11,901 bases of DNA. Source: Bacillota bacterium (lineage in GTDB: Bacteria > Bacillota > Limnochordia > Limnochordales > ZCTH02-B6). The position numbers were made by a program, and so were the translations under genes. Below the pieces are notes generated by a model. The model did not search any database. It saw nothing but the letters and a program-made list of their open reading frames with translations, and was not told the DNA's origin. The DNA is taken from positions 1 through 11,901 of the forward strand of contig PKQR01000066.1 in NCBI GenBank assembly GCA_017578085.1, written 5' to 3'. The number at the start of each line of letters is the position of its first letter. Position 1 is the stretch's first letter. Shown here in pieces: positions 6,130 through 11,901 of the stretch.

Positions 6130-6162
6130 CTGTCCCGGCATTTCTTTAAGGGCCGGGGACAG
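6130..6162. other. Stem-loop in the divergent region before the mazG-like gene
   Basis: CTGTCCCGGC (6130-6139) pairs with GCCGGGGACAG (6152-6162), with one bulged G and a loop of about 12 bases. It lies between two divergent genes, 21 bases upstream of the small membrane gene and 90 bases upstream of the mazG-like gene. It could be a leader structure or an operator; no clear T-run makes it a terminator. Confidence 0.4.
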
Positions 6163-6252
6163 TCCTTTCGGCCGGCGCAGCCAGGCGGAAGCCCGAAAAC
6201 GATGGGACATTCTTAACCTCAGCAGCTTTGTCCATCCGGGGAGGGACCGCCG

Positions 6253-6615
6253 GTGCGCCTGCGGGACGCGCAAGCGATGGTGGACGAATGGATCAGCCAA
6301 TTTGAGGAAGGTTACTGGCCACCCTTTGTCAACCTGGCCCGCCTGGCGGAGGAAGTCGGCGAGCTTGCCAGGGAGCTCAACGATCAGTTTGGCCCCAAAA
6401 GAAAAAAGCCCGGCGAGCCCGCGGGCGACATCGCCCTAGAGCTGGGCGACTGCCTCTTCGTCCTCATCTGCATGGCCAACTCGCTGAACATCGATTTGGA
6501 GGACGCCTTTACCCGCACGATGGCCAAGTACCGGATGCGGGACGCCAACCGCTGGACCCGGCGGCAACCCCAGGCGCCGCCTCCGGCCGAAGCGCCCGAA
6601 CCGTTCGGCCGCTAG
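6253..6615 (+). CDS. MazG-type nucleotide pyrophosphohydrolase
   Basis: A 120-residue single-domain MazG-like protein expected to hydrolyse nucleoside triphosphates, probably non-canonical or damaged ones, to the monophosphate and pyrophosphate in the cytoplasm (house-cleaning). The magnesium-binding helices are visible: EEVGELARE at 33-41 (E34, E37) and ALELGDCLFVLICMAN at 61-76 (E63, D66), giving the E-x2-E ... E-x2-D pattern with the usual spacing. The C-terminal part MAKYRMRDANRW (90-101) also fits the family. A proline-rich tail of about 20 residues follows. GTG at 6253 is chosen because GGGGAGGGA lies 8 bases upstream. It is not in an operon with its neighbours. Substrate specificity cannot be read from the sequence. 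Confidence 0.88.
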   Translation: MRLRDAQAMVDEWISQFEEGYWPPFVNLARLAEEVGELARELNDQFGPKRKKPGEPAGDIALELGDCLFVLICMANSLNIDLEDAFTRTMAKYRMRDANRWTRRQPQAPPPAEAPEPFGR

Positions 6616-6673
6616 CCTGCGGGGCTCTTGCGGCAGCACCGGCTCCCGGGCAGCGCGCTGCACTCGCCGGGCG

Positions 6674-7501
6674 TTATCCCTTGTCCGAAAGCCGGCCACG
6701 GCGCCACGGACCGCCAGGCGCCTTGGTCTCCCGGTTGACGGCCTGGCGCCGCCGGCCCAGGGCCTGGACGGTGACCGCCGCGGTTTCCGGGATCGCTTGG
6801 ATGAGCTCCCGAGCCCGATGGGCTTCGGCTTCGTCGATTTCGGCCGCGACCGCGACCGTGTGGCTCACCGGGTCCACCTCTACCCGCAGGGATTGGTCCG
6901 GGCAGCCAAACCGGCGCGGCATCAGCGCCCGCACCGTCGCCTCGACCTCCAGCTGCCAATCGGGCCGGGCGATCCAGAGGATGTAGGCATCTTGCAGCCG
7001 GCCCAACAACCAGGCAAAGACCGGGCCCCACGCCCAGAAAAGCCATGCGTTGATGGGCGCCAGGGGCGGCCACCAGCGTGCGGCCGCGAAAAACGCGGCA
7101 TAACCCGCCGCGGCGGCAAAGAGCGTATGCGCGCCCACTTCCCACGGGCCCATCCGCACATAGCGGACCCGCAGTACGCTCCAGCGGCGCAGGAGACCGT
7201 AGGCGCAGCCGACGCCGCCCACCGCCAGCCCGCCCATCCAGCCCAGCCGGGCGTACGGCGCCGCCTGGCGCAGGCTCTCCAGCAACCCGTCGCGCGCCGC
7301 CGCCCCGCCCGTCTGCCAGGCGACGATCGCGGCTTCAAACAAGGCAAAGACCAGGAGCACTAACGGTACCGCAATGACCAGCGAGAGCCCCGCGGCCATG
7401 CCCGCTGCGATCGTTGCCCACCAGGGCGCGCAACCCGCCAGGCCGTCCCGGCGCAGTTGGTCCAGGTCCGCGTGCCCCGTCGGCACGAATCGCGCTCTCA
7501 C
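6674..7501 (-). CDS. Predicted multi-helix membrane protein, unknown function
   Basis: A 275-residue protein I do not recognise. Four membrane segments are likely (about 29-62, possibly a long or re-entrant pair, then 85-103, 122-142 and 150-176). A C-terminal soluble part (about 182-248) has an alternating strand-helix-strand look (SLRVEVDPVSHTVAVAAEID, AEAHRARELIQAIP, AAVTVQAL), ending in a basic tail. The start is GTG at 7501, with a G-rich GGGGGG stretch about 9 bases upstream, a weak ribosome site. It lies 117 bases downstream of the M28 peptidase gene on the same strand, with its own candidate promoter between them, and converges on the mazG-like gene. The ordered hydrophobic profile supports a real gene. 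Confidence 0.75.
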   Translation of the reverse strand: MRARFVPTGHADLDQLRRDGLAGCAPWWATIAAGMAAGLSLVIAVPLVLLVFALFEAAIVAWQTGGAAARDGLLESLRQAAPYARLGWMGGLAVGGVGCAYGLLRRWSVLRVRYVRMGPWEVGAHTLFAAAAGYAAFFAAARWWPPLAPINAWLFWAWGPVFAWLLGRLQDAYILWIARPDWQLEVEATVRALMPRRFGCPDQSLRVEVDPVSHTVAVAAEIDEAEAHRARELIQAIPETAAVTVQALGRRRQAVNRETKAPGGPWRRGRLSDKG

Positions 7502-7543
7502 TGTTGTCGCCCCCCAAACCGCCAGCGCCAGCCCCCTTGCCCG

Positions 7544-7571
7544 AATACAGCCCTTGCCCGTGAAGGATCAA
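7544..7571 (-). promoter_or_regulatory. Candidate promoter of the four-helix membrane protein gene
   Basis: On the minus strand TTGATC (7571-7566) and TGTATT (7549-7544) are 16 bp apart, 43 bases before the GTG start. The decamer CGGGCAAGGG appears twice nearby, overlapping the spacer and just downstream of the -10 box. Modest match only. Confidence 0.35.
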
Positions 7572-7618
7572 TTCCCGCCTGTTCGCCGCCTCCCTCCCCG
7601 GCAGGGTGGAAAACCGCC

Positions 7619-8767
7619 TCACGCTCCTGCACGCCGGCCGATGGCCACCAGCAACCGCCAGGCGTATGTCTCCGCCAGCTCGACCACGCGCCGATCCGCG
7701 TTGGCCAGCACATCCGAGTGCCAGTGGTAGTTGGGAATCGCGCCGTTTTCGCCCGCGGCCAGGAGCGTGACGGCCGGGTACCCGGCCGCCGCGGCGACCA
7801 GGGCGTCGGTGGGCAAGAGCAGATTGGGCAGCGGCCGGATTTCATCGCCAAACTCCTGCGCAACCGCCCGGGCCGTCGCGACCAGATCCGCGTCATAGCG
7901 GCGGTACACCAGCATGCCTTCGCCCAATAGGTAGTGCAGGCGCCCACCGCCCACGTTGTCCAGGTTGAGAAACGCCGTACCCGGCGGCAGGTCGGCCGTG
8001 GCCAGAAACCGGCGCATACCCCGCAGGCCCGATTCCTCGCAGCCGGTAAAGACGAATATGGGCGCTAGGCCCGGGATCGGCTCCGCTTTCCACCGTTCCG
8101 CCAAAGCCAGCGCCACCGCGACGCCGGAACCGTTGTCGTTGGCGCCCTCGACGTAGCGGCCCGTCGCCCAAGAAAGGAACAGGAAAACCAGCGCGGCCGC
8201 CAGCCACACCGCCGCGATGCGAGCGGCGCCGTTCATCCACCCGGCGCCGGGAAACGCCCATGCGAGAAGGGTTCCCAACGGCACCACCGCCAGCGCTGCG
8301 TAGACGCTCACAAAAAACGGCCGCAGCCACGGGCGAAACCACGGGGCAAACAGCCAAGAACCCCTTTGGGTATCGTAGTGGGCGCTGACGACCACCGGGA
8401 CACCCGGTCGCCCGCCGGTCTCGCGCGCGACGACGTTTTGCGACGGCCGCTTTGGCAAGATCAGGTCGAAGTTGACGCGAGCCCCGAGCATCTCCCCCAC
8501 CAGCGGTACCAAGAGGAGGATCATCACCGCTACCGCCAAAGGAGCGCTCCAGGCCGCGAGGTTCCGGGCCACCAGCATCCCCGCCATGACCGCCGCGGGT
8601 CCCAAGTACAGGGTATGCCGTGGGCTCATGAAGGGCTGAATTTCGACGTCGTAGCCAAGCTCCTCAAGCCGCGCCGCAATCCACTGCGCGGCCTGCCGCT
8701 CCCCTTCGGTGGCGGACCCGCGCGGGCCGAGGCGGCAGAGGCCTTCTAAATAGTGCCAGGCGCCCAT
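7619..8767 (-). CDS. M28-family zinc metallopeptidase with inserted membrane helices
   Basis: A 382-residue peptidase of the M28 (aminopeptidase Y/S) family. All di-zinc residues can be placed: H130 and D132 in SAHYDT, bridging D211 in GANDNGSG, catalytic base E244 with ligand E245 in CEESGLRG, D270 in LNLDNVGGG, and H350 in HWHSD. It probably removes N-terminal residues from peptides, although the substrate is unknown. Unusually, two membrane helices (about 54-71 and 75-94) precede the domain core, and another pair (about 150-171 and 182-202) is inserted between H130 and D211, a gap of some 80 residues instead of about a dozen in soluble members. It is therefore membrane-embedded. ATG 8767 is chosen because GGGGGTGAGGGG precedes it and the family N-terminus begins there. 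It is divergent from the amino acid transporter operon. Confidence 0.88.
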   Translation of the reverse strand: MGAWHYLEGLCRLGPRGSATEGERQAAQWIAARLEELGYDVEIQPFMSPRHTLYLGPAAVMAGMLVARNLAAWSAPLAVAVMILLLVPLVGEMLGARVNFDLILPKRPSQNVVARETGGRPGVPVVVSAHYDTQRGSWLFAPWFRPWLRPFFVSVYAALAVVPLGTLLAWAFPGAGWMNGAARIAAVWLAAALVFLFLSWATGRYVEGANDNGSGVAVALALAERWKAEPIPGLAPIFVFTGCEESGLRGMRRFLATADLPPGTAFLNLDNVGGGRLHYLLGEGMLVYRRYDADLVATARAVAQEFGDEIRPLPNLLLPTDALVAAAAGYPAVTLLAAGENGAIPNYHWHSDVLANADRRVVELAETYAWRLLVAIGRRAGA

Positions 8768-8841
8768 CCCCTCACCCCCGTGCGGGAACCTTTGCCGCAA
8801 CCGGGCGGATTCCTCTTGGATGGCAGCGGTCCTTTTGCCAT

Positions 8842-8870
8842 TTGCAGGAGATCGACCCACACGGTGGAAT
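8842..8870 (+). promoter_or_regulatory. Candidate promoter of the amino acid transporter operon
   Basis: TTGCAG (8842-8847) and TGGAAT (8865-8870) are 17 bp apart, 55 bases before the binding-protein start. An imperfect dyad GTGG-N7-CCAC (8864-8878) overlaps the -10 region and could be an operator. Weak consensus; prediction only. Confidence 0.4.
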
Positions 8871-8925
8871 ATTACCACTCTAAGAACAACTCAAATCCTA
8901 CACACTGATGAGGAGGACCGAGCCG

Positions 8926-10065
8926 ATGCGCAAGTGGACCAAGGTATGGGTCGCGGCGTTCCTGCTAATCGGGATCGTCGCCGGCGCGGCCGCGGCCCAA
9001 GAGATCGTCGTCGGGCTCAACGCTGAGCTGACGGGCAGCATCCCCGTCGTCGGGCAGTCGAGCCGCAACGGCGCCCAACTGGCGGTCGACGAGATCAACG
9101 CTGCGGGTGGGCTTGAGGTGGGCGGCCGGCGCTACACCATTCGCCTCATCGTGGAGGACAATAAGGACGATGCGGCCAGCGCCGTCGCAGCCACCACCAA
9201 GCTGATCACCCAAAACCAGGTGATCGCAGTCATCGGGCCCAACGCCAGCCGCAACGCGGTGCCGGCGGCGCAGATCGCGGAAAACTTCCGCACGCCCATG
9301 ATCTCCCCTTGGTCCACAAACCCGACGACCACCGCGGGCAAGCGCTACGTATTCCGGGCCGCGTTCATCGATGACTTCCAGGGCGAGGTCGTAGCCGCCT
9401 TTGCCCGCAACAACCTGGGCGCCCAGACGGCTGCGGTGTTGTTTGACATCGCCAGCGAGTACAACAAGGGCATCGCTGAGGTCTTTCGCCGGTCCTTTGA
9501 GGCCCTCGGAGGCCGCGTGGTCGCTTGGGAGACCTACACCACCGGCGACCGCGACTTCTCGTCGCAGCTGACCAACATCCGGGCGGCTAACCCCGATGTG
9601 TTGTTCCTGCCCAACTACTACAGCGAGGTGCCGCTGCAGGTGCAGCAGGCCCAGCGGCTGGGCATCAAGGCCACCTTCATCGGCAGCGACAGCTGGGGCT
9701 TCGCTGAGCTCTTGACCTTGGGCGGGTCGGCGCTGGAAGGCAGCTACTACACCACCCACTACGCGGCGGACATCGCGACCCCCAAGGCCCAAGCCTTTAT
9801 CGCCGCCTACGAGGCCCGCTACGGCAGCAAGCCGGATGACGTGGCGGCGCTGACCTACGACTCGATGCACATGCTCTTCCACGCGCTGCAGAAGGCCGGC
9901 CGGGTGGACCGGGAAGCGGTGCGGAACGCCCTGGCCAGCATTACCGACTTTGAGGGCGTCACCGGCACCATGCGGTTCGAGGGTACCGGCGACCCGATTA
10001 AGAGCGCGGTGGTCGTCCAGATCAAGGACGGCCAGTTCCGGTACTTCGACTCCGTGGCCCCGTAA
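8926..10065 (+). CDS. Branched-chain amino acid type ABC transporter substrate-binding protein
   Basis: A 379-residue periplasmic-binding-protein type I solute receptor of the LivJ/LivK family. It has an N-terminal secretory signal (basic MRKWTK, hydrophobic core 8-23) with probable cleavage after AAAA, before QEIVVGLNAELTGSIP (25-40). Two alpha/beta lobes follow, with family patches such as GQSSRNGAQLAVDEINAAGG at 43-62, IGPNASRNAVPAAQI at 103-117 and SPWSTNPTT at 128-136. No cysteine lies in the signal region, so it is not a lipoprotein, which is unusual for a Gram-positive binding protein. ATG 8926 is preferred over ATG 8908 because AGGAGG lies 9 bases before it. LivH- and LivM-type permeases follow. 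The substrate may be a branched-chain amino acid, another amino acid or an amide; sequence does not decide. Confidence 0.93.
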   Translation: MRKWTKVWVAAFLLIGIVAGAAAAQEIVVGLNAELTGSIPVVGQSSRNGAQLAVDEINAAGGLEVGGRRYTIRLIVEDNKDDAASAVAATTKLITQNQVIAVIGPNASRNAVPAAQIAENFRTPMISPWSTNPTTTAGKRYVFRAAFIDDFQGEVVAAFARNNLGAQTAAVLFDIASEYNKGIAEVFRRSFEALGGRVVAWETYTTGDRDFSSQLTNIRAANPDVLFLPNYYSEVPLQVQQAQRLGIKATFIGSDSWGFAELLTLGGSALEGSYYTTHYAADIATPKAQAFIAAYEARYGSKPDDVAALTYDSMHMLFHALQKAGRVDREAVRNALASITDFEGVTGTMRFEGTGDPIKSAVVVQIKDGQFRYFDSVAP

Positions 10066-10136
10066 GGGGTTTTAAGGCTCCAACTGGCTAGAGGCCGGCT
10101 TGCCAGCGGCCGCCGACTGCTGTCGCAGGCGGGCAG

Positions 10137-10162
10137 CCTGGGCTGTGCCGCCACCGCCCAGG
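10137..10162 (+). other. Stem-loop in the leader between the binding-protein and livH genes
   Basis: CCTGGGC (10137-10143) and GCCCAGG (10156-10162) form a 7-bp stem. Its loop contains CCACC (10151-10155), which could pair with GGTGG in the left arm of the terminator just downstream. It may stabilise the mRNA end or act in attenuation; neither is shown. Confidence 0.4.
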
Positions 10163-10174
10163 CCCGTCGGAAAA

Positions 10175-10213
10175 GGTGGGGCCGGGTGCGGCACCCGGCT
10201 CCACCCTGTTTTT
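10175..10213 (+). terminator. Intrinsic terminator between the binding-protein gene and livH
   Basis: A 14-bp stem (10175-10188 with 10192-10205, a single G-U pair, loop CGG) is followed after three bases by TTTTT (10209-10213). This is one of the strongest terminator structures in the window, yet the permease genes continue on the same strand 26 bases later without another obvious promoter. Partial readthrough would yield much more binding protein than permease. Confidence 0.82.
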
Positions 10214-10238
10214 GCAAGGGTTCAGGGGAGGTTTCAGT

Positions 10239-11120
10239 TTGGAGTTTTGGCTACAGCAAACGCTCAATGCCCTGCAGCTCGGCAGCATCTATGCCCTGAT
10301 TGCGCTGGGCTATACGATGGTCTACGGAATCCTGCGCCTGATCAATTTCGCCCACGGCGACATCTTCATGGTGGGTGCTTTCATCGGCCTCGCCGGCGCC
10401 GTCTGGCTCAAGCTGCCGATAGTCCCGACGCTGCTGTTTACGATGGCGTGCACGGCGCTCCTGGGCGTCACCATTGAACGCCTCGCGTACAAGCCGCTGC
10501 GCAACGCCCCGCGGGTCTCGGCGGTCATCACCGCCCTCGGGGTCGGCATCTTCCTGGAGCACTTTGTCCTGGGCACCGTCGGCGCGCAGTCGCGCGCTTT
10601 TCCCGCCCTCATTGCGGCGCAGCGATTTGACCTGCCCGGGGGGCTCACCATCTCCTCGGTGCAGCTGCTCATTATCGGCGTCTCCGTCCTGCTCATGCTG
10701 GCCCTCGACTGGTTCATCCGCGGGACGTTGACCGGCATGGCCATGCGGGCCATTTCCTGGGATCGGTCGGTGGTCCCCTTGATGGGCATTTCCGTCGACC
10801 GGATCATCTCCCTCACCTTCGCCATCGGGTCCGGGCTGGCGGCGGCCGGGGGTGTCCTGTTTGGACAAGCGTACCCGATCATCGATCCCTACATGGGCAT
10901 CCTGGTCGGCTGGAAAGCGTTCATCGCGGCGGTGGTAGGCGGCATCGGCAACGTCCGCGGCGCGATGCTGGGCGGGTACATCCTCGGCATGACCGAGATC
11001 TACGTCGCGGCCGTCCTGCCCAGCACGTACCGGGATTTCGTCGCCTTCACGCTCTTGCTCTTGCTGCTGGTATTCCGGCCCACCGGGATCCTCGGGCGCG
11101 TCCAGGCGCAGAAGGTGTGA
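10239..11120 (+). CDS. livH: Branched-chain amino acid type ABC transporter permease (LivH family)
   Basis: A 293-residue inner-membrane permease of the LivH family, one half of the translocation pore. The N-terminus MEFWLQQTLNALQLGSIYAL leads into LGYTMVYGILRLINFAHGD (23-41), the family signature. About eight hydrophobic segments follow. A cytoplasmic coupling loop MAMRAISWDRSVVPLMGI lies at 167-184 and the conserved VVGGIGNVRGAMLGG at 232-246; it ends FRPTGILGR. The start is TTG at 10239, chosen because GGGGAGG lies 7 bases upstream and the length then matches the family. A GTG at 10176 in the same frame would fall inside the terminator hairpin. It is separated from the binding-protein gene by that terminator and from livM by 51 bases. 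The coupling loop carries SWD where relatives usually have a small polar residue before D. Confidence 0.92.
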   Translation: MEFWLQQTLNALQLGSIYALIALGYTMVYGILRLINFAHGDIFMVGAFIGLAGAVWLKLPIVPTLLFTMACTALLGVTIERLAYKPLRNAPRVSAVITALGVGIFLEHFVLGTVGAQSRAFPALIAAQRFDLPGGLTISSVQLLIIGVSVLLMLALDWFIRGTLTGMAMRAISWDRSVVPLMGISVDRIISLTFAIGSGLAAAGGVLFGQAYPIIDPYMGILVGWKAFIAAVVGGIGNVRGAMLGGYILGMTEIYVAAVLPSTYRDFVAFTLLLLLLVFRPTGILGRVQAQKV

Positions 11121-11171
11121 GCGGGCGCCGACCGGGCCCGGGCGGTGGATGCAACAACTGAGAGGGGCAAC

Positions 11172-11901
11172 ATGCAGGTGCAGACATCGCGTTGGACGTC
11201 GCGCTGGGCGATGCCGCTGCTGGTTGCGGCCGGCTTTGCGCTCGCCTGGGCGATCCCCCGGTATGAGCTCATCAACCCGTACTACGACCTGATCCTGATG
11301 TACATCGGGATCAACATCATCCTCACGGTCAGCCTCAACCTGGTCAACGGCTACATGGGCGAATTCTCCGTCGGCCACGCGGGGTTCATGGCCGTAGGGG
11401 CCTATGTGGCATCGGTGCTCACCATGCGCGTCATCCCGTGGGACATGGCGCCGTACCTCTTCCCGCTGGCCCTCATCGGCGGCGGGATCGCCGCCGGGAT
11501 CGTGGCGCTGCTGGTGGCCATCCCGTCGTTTCGCACCCGGGGCGACTACCTGGCCTTGGTGACGCTGGCCCTCAACATGATCGTGAAGAGCGTCATCGAA
11601 AACATCGACGCCATCGGAGGGCCCCGCGGGTTCCTGGTGTTACTGCGCTTGACCAGCTTGCCCTGGGTCTATGTTTGGGTCGTGATCACCCTGTGGGCGA
11701 TCCGCAACTTCATCTACTCCAACCCCGGCCGCGGGGTGCTGGCCATCCGGGAAGACGAGGTGGCCGCAGAGCTAGTCGGTGTGCGTACCCGCGAGGTCAA
11801 GCTGCGGGCCTTCATCATTTCCGCGTTCTTTGCAGGCGTGGCCGGCGGCCTGTACGCGCACCTGCTCCAGTTTATCCACCCGCGCAACTTTGACATCCTT
11901 A
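11172..11901 (+). CDS. livM: Branched-chain amino acid type ABC transporter permease (LivM family), cut by window edge
   Basis: The first 243 residues of a LivM-type permease, the partner of LivH; the end lies outside the window. ATG 11172 follows GAGAGGGGC at a good distance. Visible family features are the first membrane helix (about 12-30), NIILTVSLNLVNGYMGEFSV at 45-64 with GHAGFMAVGAYV following, FRTRGDYLALVTLALNMIVK at about 118-137, and the cytoplasmic coupling loop LAIREDEVAAELVGVRTREV from about 190 to 209, followed by the helix AFIISAFFAGVAGGLYAH. The segment IGGPRGFLVLLRL occupies the place where relatives have TGGPNGLPGIP-like sequence, so this loop is divergent. The ATPase genes livG and livF would be expected next. 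Confidence 0.92.
   Translation, partial: MQVQTSRWTSRWAMPLLVAAGFALAWAIPRYELINPYYDLILMYIGINIILTVSLNLVNGYMGEFSVGHAGFMAVGAYVASVLTMRVIPWDMAPYLFPLALIGGGIAAGIVALLVAIPSFRTRGDYLALVTLALNMIVKSVIENIDAIGGPRGFLVLLRLTSLPWVYVWVVITLWAIRNFIYSNPGRGVLAIREDEVAAELVGVRTREVKLRAFIISAFFAGVAGGLYAHLLQFIHPRNFDIL

Noticed and set aside
6616..6673. Terminator between the convergent mazG-like and membrane protein genes
   Set aside because: GC-rich with a GCAGCGCGCTGC palindrome, but no T-run on either strand was found.
8768..8878. Longer N-terminus for the M28 peptidase
   Set aside because: The extra 37 residues do not look like the family and would overlap the transporter promoter; ATG 8767 has a good ribosome site.
8908..8925. 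Upstream ATG for the binding protein
   Set aside because: The AGGAGG site lies after this ATG and is well placed for ATG 8926, which begins a normal signal peptide.
10176..10238. Upstream GTG start for livH
   Set aside because: It lies inside the terminator stem; TTG 10239 has a GGGGAGG site and gives the usual family N-terminus.
10251..11378. 375-codon minus-strand frame opposite livH
   Set aside because: Highly charged antisense shadow of a membrane protein gene; crosses the livH-livM junction.

Overview
The window reads as part of a chromosome from a GC-rich (roughly two-thirds G+C by eye), spore-forming member of the Bacillota. The spore link is a gerW (ytfJ-like) gene directly behind a DUF2953 (ytfI-like) gene, a pairing known from endospore formers. 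The GC level, a ferredoxin-dependent 2-oxoacid oxidoreductase and uniform composition would suit groups such as Symbiobacteriales, Thermaerobacter-like or Limnochordia lineages; this placement is inference. No mobile element, rRNA, tRNA or CRISPR array was seen, and no gap between genes exceeds 300 bases.

Left part (1-3361): a LysR-type regulator, cut by the window edge, is divergent from a two-gene operon for a KorAB-type 2-oxoacid:ferredoxin oxidoreductase (korA has the gamma domain fused in front of alpha; korB binds TPP and an Fe-S cluster). The intergenic region holds two T-N11-A dyads with centres 22 bp apart and two overlapping divergent promoters, the layout expected for a LysR regulator that controls kor and itself. 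A clear intrinsic terminator closes the operon.

Middle left (3424-5834): an ECF-type promoter with an A/T tract upstream leads into an ECF sigma factor, a zinc-binding anti-sigma-like protein without an evident membrane helix, the DUF2953 protein and GerW, followed by an intrinsic terminator. The four genes look like one transcription unit linking an ECF sigma module to spore-associated proteins. A perfect 17-bp tandem duplication lies just before gerW.

Middle right (5903-8767): a small two-helix membrane protein (minus), a MazG-type nucleotide pyrophosphohydrolase (plus), an unrecognised four-helix membrane protein (minus) and an M28-family metallopeptidase (minus) that carries a membrane hairpin inserted between its metal ligands.

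Right part (8842-11901): the start of a branched-chain amino acid type ABC transporter operon: substrate-binding protein, LivH-type permease and LivM-type permease (cut by the window edge). A strong intrinsic terminator sits between the binding-protein gene and livH, probably to make binding protein in excess. The binding protein has a secretory signal but no lipobox cysteine. The ATPase genes (livG, livF) would be expected beyond the right edge.

No wholly new system was found. The best leads are the ECF/anti-sigma/DUF2953/GerW unit, the LysR-kor control region, the split M28 peptidase and the terminator inside the transporter operon.
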